64,000 nucleotides of DNA, taken from Cristatella mucedo. Its lineage: Eukaryota > Bryozoa > Phylactolaemata > Cristatellidae. Numbering within the stretch: position 1 is the stretch's first letter; every line of letters starts with the position of its first letter. The notes beneath the pieces are model-generated. The model was not told where the DNA came from and made no database searches. It worked only from the letters and a program-made list of their open reading frames with translations. A program made the position numbers and the translations under genes. Shown in pieces: positions 11,740 to 23,629 of this stretch. The stretch lies in contig WPIO01000094.1 in NCBI GenBank assembly GCA_009760855.2, positions 310,001 to 374,000 of the forward strand, in the 5' to 3' direction.

Positions 11740-14300
11740 AATTGGATGTCAGTTTATCTTTAATATTAAGGGGAAAATATTTTGATCTCTTTCCACAAGC
11801 GAATGCTTACATTTAATGATTAGCTATGCAATTACCTGCTATAATAAGTCGGTCACTTCTGCAGTCAGTTCGTAGGAATTAAAGTCTGAAGGTATGGCCT
11901 AGCTAGAATGCATTGCATAACCAGCTCTTCATCCTGAATAATTATCTATTGCATAAATTCATCCGGAAATTTTAAGTGTAACACAATTAAATTTGAAAAC
12001 GTTAATGTGAGAATACTTAAATGAAACACTACGGCCAAATAATATGCATCAATTCAAACTTTGACCTTAGCTCAGGCATGCAGTTGCAGTGCCGGGGGAT
12101 TGGCAAAGGGCAGTGGTGAGAAGCATTCTCATACAATTCCTCCTGGAGTGCAGCAAGGAACTTTCCTGGCCTAATGCAACATTCATTCATTATTGAAAAC
12201 ATTTGTTTACTACTTTTAGTGACCGCTGAGTGCATGTTGATGAAACACTGTGACGACCAAGCCCCTGTACGGGAAACTTGTGGACATGGCCGTCCCCGAC
12301 TTTAAAACAATGGCTCTCCTTATGTGGGCATGTGCAACACATTACGATATTTGTTTCCGACGACAATTGCATGGAAATTATCAAGAAAGTAATAGATCTA
12401 TCATATTACACTTTAAAGATACATACGCACTTCCCGCACTCTCTTTCGTATTTTACTAGCGAACTGCATATATTAAGATCTCACCTGGATTAGTATCAGC
12501 AGTTTCATTCGAGACATCCCTTGAAACCTATCCGAGTTCTCAAGTCTCACGTCCGAATGATGAAATAGGCTAGAGCTTTGGGCATTGGTAAAAAAATCAT
12601 TAGTGCCACTAGTCGGGGATGGCAGGCCCCTGTTTGTGGCGACAACCAGAAGGAGCTGGATAGCTGGTGTGCTGTGATTCTCCATCGATGCGCTATTATT
12701 GATCGACTTCAGTTCATGTCTCGCAGTGCATCCGTTCTCTTAAACGTAAATCTACCATCCGTTGATATTTCCTCTAACTACTTAAAGCTAGACACTGTTT
12801 TTACCGAAGGTATCTAGTATTGCATAGTTCTATGTCCTGGGGCTAGGAGTATGAAATTAATACTGTGGTTAAGACAAATGCCTAAGCTACTACGTCCACA
12901 TTTGGTGGATCGATTCCCCCTTCTTTCAAAGCGGCAACATAAAAGAGTATTGATTTTTGGCAGTAGGTGTGCCCCGGGTTTCTGTACGGATCGCCGGGTC
13001 GCTGCTGCATCTGATTGGCTTCGTAGACCCATACCAAAAGTGACCCAAAAGTTAACATTGCTAGCAATGGAACCGGAGGCAATTGCTTTGTCCGTGGGTA
13101 TCACACTTAGGCAGATCAATTTTTGGCATTGTGTGATTCCCCTAACGGCTCCGTCTTTGCATACTGTTCCTGCTATCATGCCATCCCAGGAAAAACGTAT
13201 CGGGTCAAACTAAAAGCTCTACAGTTGTATAGAAGCACGGTACAGAGTACTCAGGTAATCGCACAGCCAGGAGGGGCACGAAGTACACCTAGGTTCGTCT
13301 CTCCCTAAATAATTAATCCGTATTAGCTCGTCATTTTTAAATACTGACAGAATGATGTAAGTCAATACTCCAAGATATTTCGGCCTATGCATAGCTCACT
13401 TACCGTTGATTCAATATACTGCTGCTAGATACAATCTGTAAGCATCGAGACTCACAAGATAAACAGTTTCTCAAGAACCAGTGTTAGAACCCGTTGAAAA
13501 ACGTTTCGACTTTCAACAACACCTGTCACTCAACCTTTAGATAGCTCAATTTTCTCGCACAAGCCTCACTGTAGGACCACCTTTACAATTTAGCTAGCAA
13601 TTATAGAGCATCTTTTTGACACTTTTTTCAGCTGTGATATTAACCAAACTTAAATACTTTGGAGGTTGGGCTTTTATTTCTTCTTACCAAAACACCGGAA
13701 GTCACTTTCAATGGCACCGTGGTATTATCTGAGTTTTACAACAAATAAAATACACCCAAAATGATATTTCATAATAGAATTTGCTGATTAGGAGCATTTT
13801 GGCATTGTAATCTGGTGTGCTGACAGCTATACCTTGTATTGGTGATTGATTGAAACTAGTCCTTTTCTAAAAATATATTGTGTTTATATCTAATTAATTG
13901 CCCAGCACCCTAAGCAGAGTGAATCTATATTATGGTACTGCCAATAGGGCACAGGCATCACGAGCCCACAACCTCGACCAGACACTTCTTTGGGCAAGCA
14001 CCTTAATCAATGGGCAAAACCAGTGGTCTAGTTGTATTACAGCAACTCGTGAAAGTCTCTCAATTATGAGCAAACCGTATACTGCAGGGATATGGGAATA
14101 CACCAAAGGTTGGCATACAATTTATCGGCTAGATATTAGAGTCATTATTGGTATTTCATTCGGAAGAAGTATTTAAAAGCAGCTGCAGAAACATAAATGG
14201 TGCGGATTCGGGCTGCAATATGAAAATGGACTGTGAAGATGTTATGCTGGCACGGGCATTAGTGGGTTAAAATTTGCTTCAATATCATTGGTCTAGTGAG
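11740..14300. other. Stretch with no supported gene
   Basis: Short open frames on both strands overlap at 12814-13213, a sign of chance. Text near 12900-13080 has a faint tRNA/SINE look but no repeat copy. Confidence 0.4.
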
Positions 14301-14340
14301 CTTAAGGAAGTTCTCTAGCTGAGAAGGAATACTCGACGAG

Positions 14341-14410
14341 AAGCTTTAACGATTTGCATGATACGAAAGCTTCAACGATATGCATGATGCAGAAGCTTTA
14401 ACGATATATA
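14341..14410 (+). repeat. 26-bp tandem repeat, nearly three units
   Basis: Units start at 14341, 14367 and 14393, each beginning AAGCTTTAACGAT or AAGCTTCAACGAT followed by ATGCATGAT. The third is cut short at ACGATATATA. Period 26 bp, two or three changes per unit. Confidence 0.85.
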
Positions 14411-14710
14411 GTAGTCGGCTGCCTTCTGATCTGTGAAACTTGTATATATGAAATGGTATGGTGGATAAATGATCAGTAAAGCCATTTATAAAATGGAACA
14501 TCGCAGAAGCGACAATCTAATCTTGCCTGGGTAGGTACCAGTTTATTTAGAATCAGCAAGTAGTGTACATTCTGAACAGGTCGAGCTTATAGTAGAACTC
14601 TAAGGAGTGGGAGGTGTATTTGATGTTTACCAGTTCTTGCAACTGGAAAATACTATTGTTACAATACAAGTTTATATGATAGTCACAAGCATGCACCCTA
14701 GCACAGTCGT

Positions 14711-14808
14711 TCACACACACATACAAACACATATAAACACACACACAAATGCAGACACACACACACACATACACACAAACACAAACACAAACACACATAT
14801 ACATGTGT
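14711..14808 (+). repeat. CA-rich array
   Basis: Imperfect CA/CATA/CAAA units. No coding sense. Confidence 0.9.
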
Positions 14809-15884
14809 GTGCTTGTGAGTATATGCTTGTTTAATTCAGTTTTACAGAGCTCTACACGAAGTTTATCTCTAATCAGGTGCTTCACGTATGCCAAGGGATT
14901 TGAGCTCATTACCTTAGTCGTCGAATACAACCACCTCGACCATGATCGATTAGAAGGCCATAACAGTTTGATTTAGGAGAAAAAAAGTCTTATTACCTCA
15001 CCCTTGTTTGCAATGTGGAGAGGAGACTCACCGTTAACCATCGTGGCATCATTGTAAGAGACTATTTTTAAAATCAAGAATCGATTTTGCTTTGGTTGGT
15101 GTTATGCTTAAGTTTTCCGGAATGCAGTTAAAACCACCTGGAATCTTTTGTTGTATTTTAGTAAGAAAACGGCATGGAACGCGATCGATGTGTTTATTTG
15201 AATTTCGCGGCTAAGACTTTGGTCGTTCTTTGTCTACTACTTTCAATGGTTAGGTCTAAAAGTAAACACTTAGTTGTGTTAAGTAAACATCAGAAGCTGC
15301 CTGGTGACCCAGCCGTCCTCCGAAGTAAACAGTTCAAGGAAGCCTCCAAAGTTTACTTAGGCACGTGCTTTGCAGTAAGAGGTTGATAAAGGATCTTGCT
15401 GGAATCGCTGACGTGTTTTAGTGATCGGCTCTCATACCAGACAATACGGGAAGCAGCTAAAGAATTTGGCTCACTGACAAGCAGTTCTACTGGCCCACCA
15501 CTTATGGCTGGGCTTCTAGCAAAAGAGCAGCAGGCTCAGAGCAGTTGCATAAATAAGCCTATTTTTTCATTTTACCAGCTACCACATTAGAAGGTATGGG
15601 TAGACCAAGGGTGACTGAGAAATTAGGATGCGGAAGTCAGCAGGGGAAGCTTCATTGTTTGGCCACCAGCTGTTGAGCCGACAACGAAGGATCTCACCAC
15701 TGCCTACCAGTAGCCTGAGGTGAGAAAAAATCTGTAATGGCTGGATATTTATCGGTCTCGTACCAGGTAGCCATAACCAGCAGCCTCACTGCTGTCGAAC
15801 AGAGCCATCGCTTGAATGATGACCACATTAGTGTCTTGTCGATGACCAGGTTGGGCCTATAGTGCATTTACATAAATAAATAAA

Positions 15885-15926
15885 TACACACATACACGCA
15901 AACATACATATATATATACGTACATG

Positions 15927-15965
<39 letters not shown>

Positions 15966-16010
15966 ACACACACACACATGCGCCCTCATGCGAGCACACA
16001 CACACACAAG

Positions 16011-16084
<74 letters not shown>

Positions 16085-16222
16085 TATATATATATATATA
16101 TATATGTATACATATAAGGCTCTAATAGAACAGTAAGAATTGACTCCATATATGTATGCACACATAAATGCATTTACGCACAAATATATATATATATATA
16201 TATATGTGTGTATATAAATATA
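15885..16222 (+). repeat. Compound (CA)n / (TA)n array
   Basis: CA runs at 15930-15960 and 16008-16053 merge directly into TA runs (16054-16105), and a second TA run lies at 16183-16205. It carries long spurious open frames of His-Thr or Cys-Val on either strand. Confidence 0.9.
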
Positions 16223-16300
16223 TCTATAGACAGAGGCAATTCTCGCTGTCCTATGCGGTCCGAATAACTTATTAGGCGCCTCTACCAAACTATGGGAATA

Positions 16301-16331
16301 AAGCCCACACACACGCACACACACACACACA
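16301..16331 (+). repeat. CA microsatellite
   Basis: About 15 CA units with one GCAC interruption. Confidence 0.9.
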
Positions 16332-16499
16332 AGCTGGAATGCAAGGGCGTGCACATACAAAAATATGCACACAACATATCTACTTGGTTCTACTATATGT
16401 ATATATACACACACGTATCAAGACTGATGCATGGGAAAAGCTCACACAATTCTGCAAGTCGTCTCAACCAAAGCACGGAAATAAGCCTATGACCGAAGA

Positions 16500-17290
16500 A
16501 GTAATCTTAACGCCTCTACTGAATTGACTGGTGCCTTACGAATAACTCGTCAAAGAGGTACATAGGCTGAAACTCTATGGACATATAAGTTGACGCTAAT
16601 TTTAAGCAGGGTTAACTAAATGGCGCCTACCAAGACATCATACTCATAATTGGTAGGAGTTTGCCTGACGCCGGCACGCTCGGCTTCACTGAGAAAACTA
16701 TCTCTCAAACATTCTGCTTTGCAAAATGAAGAAGTGATGCGATATTTTGCAATTAGTCAATTAATCGGCAGAAGCTGTACAGATCATGCTCCGGGTGGCA
16801 AGTGTCACTTCACTGAATACCTTTTCCAATGAGGTTGTACACGTCAAAGTAGCCGTGCTATTGATTCTCTATGGTCATACATTGAGTCTGAACCTTTGAC
16901 CCTCCCAAGGATTGTGTATAGGAAGTGGAGAAAAAAAATGTGGATACCTTAATTTAGCACATGAAAAGAGCTTCTCGTGTGCAGATCGAATAAAATACCC
17001 TCTGTGATCTCTACTGGCAGAAAAACTAAATGTAGCCGTGTCTCAGATTTGCACTGTTTCCCTAAACCATCGATCGTTTCAACTTATGTAAAATTTTCTG
17101 TTGCTCAACCATTACTACAAACCTGATATCGGCACACAGATTCTAGGAAAGTATCGCAATTTTTATTTTTTTATTTGTCTAATCACATCCAAACATACTT
17201 ATTCTATGCAACATGTAGCACGAAATATAAAGGATGAATTGTCAGGTACATTTCAGCTGGGATTCAAGGAAACGAACTATGCTGAAGCTG
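16500..17290. other. Stretch with no supported gene
   Basis: No coding or repeat signal that I can name. Confidence 0.4.
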
Positions 17291-17299
17291 CTCCCCTCC

Positions 17300-17970
17300 A
17301 TGTAACCTACCACATTAGATGCTGCAACAGTTTTTGGAACTTGACCAACCAGGTACAGCATGATTCATGATGCAGTCTTCGACACTACTGATCACAGTAG
17401 AGTCTGATTCAACGGCCAGGGCAAATGAATGGTCTGGCAGAAGAAGCAGAATCGGAATGTCACAAATCGAGCTCTTTCAATCGCATTAACCTAATGTTAC
17501 CTTTTGGTAAATTCTCATCAATTCAGCAAGACAGCTGTGGTTTATCGCACGGATCCTTTCTCCTTAATGTGCTGCTCTCGATTTATACTGAACCTGCGAG
17601 AACAAAAATGTTAGGGCCGATGGATCGGCTGTAAATTCAACTATGATGGTAAGCATCTGGCTGTGCCTTTCATGTGTATACTCCCAATGCCCGAAAATCA
17701 CTTACGGCTTGTCCCGCGATGTCTTCTGACTTGACTGAGTTAAAAGAAACAGAAAAGTCATCAAATGATGCTAGCATTTAGTGGTACCCTATAATTCGTC
17801 GTTATGCAAGCTGACACTGTCCATGCTGCCACTAACCATCTAACACTTGTTTTTCATCGAGCAGGTTAACACTAACCATTTGATCATGCTTAGTTAGCAA
17901 CAAACACACAGTGATTACACGGAGAGCGTTTTATTCACTGGTGCTAGGGAAATGTATTTTTATCAATATT
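17300..17970 (+). mobile_element. Decayed LINE-A fragment (reverse transcriptase core and 3' region)
   Basis: TTCGACACTACTGATCAC at 17377 equals the FDTIDH motif. Around 17540 the frame reads GLSHGSFLLNVLLSIYTEP, which corresponds to GVPQGSVLGPVLFTVYTMP. From 17805 the LINE-A 3' region follows (GCTGACACTGTCCATGCTGCC), broken and joined to unrelated DNA near 17950. A large piece between these two parts is missing. Confidence 0.6.
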
Positions 17971-17979
17971 ATTTTGAAC

Positions 17980-19480
17980 GTGCTATATAATTCTGCTTCA
18001 GCAAGTAGTTTCGAATGAAAAAATGCCTTAACAATATTCTGTTGGATCTGATGTACCACGAAAGCAGACTAGTCCGGCTAAAGCGGCTGAAGCTAGAAGA
18101 ACGGACCCACTGGCAGCAGCAGCTAATACTGAGACAGCCTGGTGGCCGTGCAACCCATATGGTTCAGTAGTTGATAAACAGTACTTGTTTGAGCCGTCTT
18201 AATCTGTATGTGACTTCCTGTACAAGTTTAACGTATTCGATCCAGCTTTCCAAAGATCCATCTTTGACCCTTAATTTCAACAAAGATAGAAGCGAACTGC
18301 TTCTTAGAGGATCTCAAATACCCGAGATGAACTATCATACTTCGAGTTTGTAATAGGCGATGCTTTCGTATGACCCTCCCAAACTTTTTTGAACGTGGCT
18401 GTGATCTTTAAAAAACAGGTCATGTTTGTGAAAGCTCATTGAAAGGATTGTCACTACCGACCAGCCATTGCGCCTGATTCGTGAGTAAGATCGGTGTGCC
18501 ATGGTATCGTGTGAACATATTTAAGAAGCTCTCATGGTTTTAGCTTCCACCAAGCCAAGGCAACACGGCCCGGGACGACTGTCGTGTAATGTGTCACTGG
18601 CGATGTCAAGGCCAACATTGGGGCTTAAGCCTGCATATCCGATGCTTCTAATAATTGCTTTTGCGGACCTGATGCTGACGTGACAGTTCTTGAGTGGTTA
18701 TTGTCTCGGCTCGCTTAATAATTCATTTTTCAGGATGTCGGGGAATCACGTAGGATGACGTTGCTCACAGCACCGAGGAATGTATAAGAGAACTAGGCCA
18801 TATGTCCGAACACTCACTGCTATGGTTGCTTATTAAAGTGTTGGTCATAGTCCCTGCTTCATGAGCCGAGATGTATCGCGATAGTATTTCTCTCGTTATT
18901 ACCGAAACGTCGTACCAATGTCGTTTTGACAATATTTGATTGGATGTCGATCACCTCCCAGATTGCTCTGCTCTGATAGCTTCCTGTAGCATCTGTGAGG
19001 CTGACTTGGTTAATTTACCACTTCACCTTACAGTAGTGTACATAGCGACTTTGTCTAGTTACTTGTTATTTTCGGCACATGCGATTCACTTATTTAACGA
19101 GTTAAACAGTGGCTGGGCTTGCTTTAGCCAATAAATGTGGTAAGCATGCAGTGGTGAAGAGGGTCTTGAATTGCGTGAAGAAGCAGACCCAACCAGCTTC
19201 GCTTGCAATCTTATGTTGAATTAAGCAATACCGGTATGGGTGTTCTCCAAAATAAAGCTATTCTTCAGCAACTGCAGCTGGCGACACAAAATGCTGCCAG
19301 GCTAGCAAACTGCTCCATAGGTCTAGCCAAGTGTTTCCTTGATTGTGCAGGCCGGTAGTGAAGTTGCAGTGAATTAAATCTGCACGCAGTATGTTTTTCT
19401 TTTTCCAAACTGACCTTTCAGTTGAAGAAGACATCAGCTTCAAGTCAAGTCTGCATACTTTCAGCTACATACAATTTCCA
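17980..19480. other. Stretch with no supported gene
   Basis: The longest open frames (60-64 codons) have no recognisable motif. CATTGGGGCTTAAGCC-like text suggests an old repeat, unproven. Confidence 0.4.
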
Positions 19481-19499
19481 TAAGTGAAGCTCGGTTAGA

Positions 19500-19787
19500 C
19501 AGGGTTTCTTACGCAACGACATCTACTCTCCAACTGCCGACTATGGCACATCTTTTTCAGCGGTCCTAAACTGCTACTTCTATGCTACTCACTACCTCAA
19601 CTGCTCTCCTAACTCTGCTATGCTTCCCACTTTCTCTTTGTTGCGTGAGACGAAGTCTGTTGGCTACCGAATGAGTACCGAAAGCCGCTTAGGCTGTGAG
19701 TGAGCTATACAAAACTCTCCTGCGTAACACCCACATGGTCTTTATGACTTTGTGGAGTTACTGACGGAGATAAATTACATTACATAT
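19500..19787 (+). mobile_element. LINE-B 3' fragment
   Basis: It runs CATCTACTCTCCAACTGCCG, GGCACATCTTTTTCAGCGG, CTTCCCACTTTCTCTTTGTTG to GTTACTGACGGAGATAAATT and ends in ATTACATTACAT. The text is the reverse complement of 59060-59330 almost base by base. Confidence 0.8.
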
Positions 19788-19794
19788 AAGATTT

Positions 19795-21190
19795 GCTGGC
19801 TGAGCCGATTTTGAGCATGAACCTGACCAGTGTTTAAGTCATAATTTGGTTGCCCCTAACTAGCAAGCTGGTGTCACGATCATTCAATTTGAGTGAGTTA
19901 GTTGTCTTAAAACTTTAGACGCCATTAGTATATGAAGCAAGGGTAGTTGAAAGAATTCGACATACTGGGGGCCTGGGAGGTGTCAAAGCAAACGCACAAC
20001 TGAGTGTCATCCACATACAAGTAGAAGCCTACACTGTGCCTAGGAGTCACGTGGGCTATATGTAAAATATTAACTGTGAACAAGATGAGACCTAGCATAA
20101 GCTGTGAGGTACCCTATATTTCAGAGGTTAGTTTGATAAGTTTTGTCCGTTCACTTGAATACTCTGGAGTCTTTGACTAAGATAGAACCTAAACTGTTGC
20201 GTTGCCGCACTAATGATGCCCAGGAACGATGAGAGGTGCTCAAGAAGGATTTGAAGATTCATTTTATCTAAAGCTTCCAAAAGATCAAGAAAAGTGAGCT
20301 GATAGAAACTAAGTGTGCATTCCTCAAAAGGTCATTATACATCCACAACAATGACGACTCTGAGGAGTTATTAGCCAATAAAAGAGACTCAAACTTACTA
20401 GCAAAGCTTGAAGTCTGCCAGTATAGGAGTTCAGTAGGTCTGTCACAACTCGTTCCAGTGTCCGTGATAGACACACTTGAAGGGAGTACGGGCGAAAATT
20501 GCTCCAGCTTTCTTGGTCTAGTGTGTCTCTCTTGAGTTGCGACCTGACTATAGCATATTTTAAAGGTAGTGGGACGTGACCTGAAGTTGATGAGATATTT
20601 CTGATGCTACTAAGGCATTTCAACAGTTAATTCCATAAGCAGGACAGAGGGAACAAGGATCGGATGACTAGATGTTTGCATTTGATTTGCAAATCAACCT
20701 CAGGACTAGTTTATAAACGACCTCCTTGACTGTAGACATTACGATGCTACGTGGAATTGAGTACAGGATTTCAAGAGGATTTTTCTATCTTAGGGACGGA
20801 GTCATTGGTCTTGTCTATCTATTCTACAAAGAAGCCAGTAAAGCGATCGGCTTGAACACTACAGGGATCACTAAGTACGGAGCTAATCTGAAAGCTTCTA
20901 AGGAGACGGCTGATCGTCGACATCGGCGTTTTGTATTGTACATCTGTGATTCAAGAATGTTTGTTAAAACAAATGGACTTGGCCTTTGCTAACATCGATT
21001 GATACGATCTGCAGAAGTTCTTGCAGCTCAGTCTATGGATAGCTGATCAAGATCCTTTTTAAGCCTTTTCAGGCTAGCCTTTAGTAAACTCAACTAGATT
21101 AGTGTCCGCGGTAAACTTAAGATCTTCAGTTCGAGGGTGAATACCGTGCTTAAGTTAGATTTTAATTTCACATAAGAGAGTTCAGCTGGT
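19795..21190 (-). mobile_element. LINE-A-like copy, antisense, 3' end missing
   Basis: The minus strand at 20324-20623 reads SLSRTLERVVTDLLNSY after a LKRDTLDQESWSNFRP segment, as in the best copy (KTLERVVTDQLNSY, ATLDQENLSKH). At 20268-20474 it reads SKFESLLLANNSSESSLLW. At 21100 the GGTAAACTTAAGATC text equals the linker. The left end (19795) starts at the GAGCCGATTTTGAG segment also found near 50755, so about 900 bp of the usual 3' part is absent. It directly adjoins a LINE-B copy ending at 19787. Confidence 0.65.
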
Positions 21191-21199
21191 CTGCCTTTG

Positions 21200-23000
21200 C
21201 TCTTTAAAGCTTATATGCTAAGTCAACATCTAATGACGAATCATTAATCAAAGTAAAGGTAAGAATTCAAAGTTTAGGAATAAATTTGTGTTTGGAATCC
21301 CTGCTAGAATCAATAGCTTGGAGGTTCTGTAGTTTGGTCTGTCTGTGAAGGGGAGACCTTTTGAGCTAGAGTCTGACTCACTCACAGCTTGTCGTCTATG
21401 AAAAGGAGACAGGGAGAGAGAGAGAGAGAGCCAACCATAGGAGCAACAGTTAAACCTCTTGTACAGGAGTGACGGAAGAACCATCAATGACTTACCAAGT
21501 GTCCTGACCTGCCCAAACGAAGTTGAAGGACGCCAGGGAGAGCTCGGTCCACCGAGTCATAAATGTCAGGTAGCAGGCTTCCTAAGGTTTATTGATGCTG
21601 GTTTTTAAAGATCATGATCCCGTAGTATTTGCAGTATGTTTACCCATTTTCTATAACTGGGTATGCATCGAGGCTAAGATTTTTAATTGAAATTACCTTT
21701 TCACATCCCAGAGACAGTGGGAATTTTCCTAAATCCAGAATAAACACCTAGCTTGAATATGAGAACCGATTTAGTAGACTAACAATTAAAAACCCTGTTG
21801 AAAGCTATAATATGAGAATATTCACCAATCAAAGTATTCTCTGATTTTTATCAGGCTTTACATGCATACCGATGAACAAACACTGCTGTGGTTAGGTCTT
21901 CAAATGAAGTTGTCATGCTTGGGGTGCATTTCCCACTCTCTAGTTGATCACAAGTTGGTTCACGTTCGCATTATTACAACGCAATTGCCCGTTGTAAGAT
22001 TTGAAAAGAGAAGTGAACATTTAATTCAAGAGGGAATGCTTCAACATCTTAGCAATTACTTGGCAGTGCAAAAGTATTTTTCCATTTAACAGTGGATAAA
22101 ATTGGTGTGCAATTCCCGAGTTGGAGAAGTAGTTTTCGTATTAGCCCATTCGGACATTGTCGAAAGTATTCGCAACATCGATAATTCAGAGACAATGGAG
22201 ACATGAAATTATTTCAGGCAATATGCGTTTCTGAGGTAGACGTTATAGATAGCGGATGATAGCATGCAATTGAAGAGACTACACCTCTTATTGGAACGTT
22301 AATTGCTCTGTGAGCCGCTTAGTAGTAGAGTAAGACCGGAGAAGATTTTTTCGTTTCAAGCTTTCCTAATCATCCGAGTTGTTTGACGGTGAGGCAGGTA
22401 GATTGCAAAAATTTTGGAACGAGGCTTCCAGTCTCTCACAAGCATCTTGAACTTTGAGATACCACTCTGCAATGCAAATTAAAGATTTTCATGGTATTTG
22501 CAAGTTGGCATTAGGGGCATAGTTACAAATGCCTTTTGTAGAATTTCCTTAATTCTTAACAATTCGTCTAGTTACCGATTGCAATAAGGTTAGTTTGAAT
22601 TTTTCAACAGGCTTAAAGTTCTTTTTACTAACAAGCTGTAACAATGTAAATGCAATTGCACATTCAAACCAAGGTAGCAACGTTGATAGATGCTTGGTCA
22701 AGTAATCAATCACACTCTAATATTCTACGTTATTTACATCAAGGTGCTTGGAAGCACACAATGCCTACCACACGACTTCCTATGAGTAGATTTCAAGCTG
22801 ATAGAGATCCGAATAGAGGGTGACTTCCTTTATTAGGTGCATAACTGATTTTCTTAAAATTAGAATTATGAAACGTATACATTTTAAGAAAAATATTATA
22901 CTAACTGGATTTGACATGCAAGAAGTTCCACGCCAAAATTTGTAATGAATAAGAACACATTTAAATACAATTCTATTCGCAGCCAATATCAGCATGCTTT
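21200..23000. other. Stretch with no supported gene
   Basis: Nothing recognisable other than a GA run. No exon with both splice sites was found. Confidence 0.4.
21413..21430 (+). repeat. Short (GA)n
   Basis: About nine AG units. Confidence 0.85.
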
Positions 23001-23009
23001 TCACAGCAA

Positions 23010-23620
23010 ATAAAATCCGCAGCTAGGCATGTCTGTCGTGAGCGTCGCTGTAGCCACAATATACCACTTCTCGCCGACCTGCACTGGCTACCAGTCAAGC
23101 AACGGATTGACTTAAACGTTTTGTCGCTCCATTTAGGTCACTTCATTCTTTGGCTCCAGCCTATCTCTCAGATATACTCGTCCATCAGGCCAAGCATCGT
23201 AACCCGCTTCACGGAATCCAACAGTCTACAAATACCCCCACAAACCTCAAATCCTTTGACGACCGTGCATTTAGTTCATATGCTCCCAAAGCCTGGAACT
23301 CCCTCCCGACCTGCATCAGAACATCTCCTGACCAGACCATATTTAAAAAGAACTTAAAACACACCTATTTAGGACAGCATTTAGTGGGTCCCTGTCATCC
23401 GTCCTTCATGTGCTTATGGGTGCTGCCACATGTTAATGCTGACCCGGTGCACGTCAACCCTAACCATTTTATTCATGTTTTTTGTTTATCAAACATGATA
23501 TTAAACACCATTCATTTTCATTCTCCTTTGCAGCAAATGTAAAGCGCCCAGAGAGAGATTGAGTTCTCTGAGGGTGATTTATCAAGTGCATTATTATCAT
23601 TTTTATAAAATAACGCAAAA
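23010..23620 (+). mobile_element. LINE-A 3' part, 5'-truncated
   Basis: It reads [13 protein letters not shown]-like text near 23080, then [16 protein letters not shown] and the APKAWNSLP segment (23285). The 3' region, the stem-loop (AAAGCGCCCAGAGAGAGATT at 23541) and GATTTATCAAGTGCATTATTATC follow. It is only moderately diverged from the copy at 32200-32800. Confidence 0.8.
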
Positions 23621-23629
23621 GAAGTTAAT

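Noticed and set aside
12814-13213. Overlapping 120-codon frames on both strands
   Set aside because: Both strands are open over the same stretch, there is no family motif, and stops at neighbouring positions suggest chance.
15174-15386. Plus-strand 70-codon frame with a hydrophobic start, after a TATTTTAG acceptor-like text
   Set aside because: It could be read as an exon or a signal peptide, but there is no recognisable motif, no donor with a matching partner and no second exon nearby.
15828-16136. Long open frames over CA/TG/TA arrays (also 14553-14930, 34551-34881, 48860-49147 and 4581-4842)
   Set aside because: They encode only His-Thr, Cys-Val, Ile-Tyr or Glu-Arg runs created by microsatellites in every frame.
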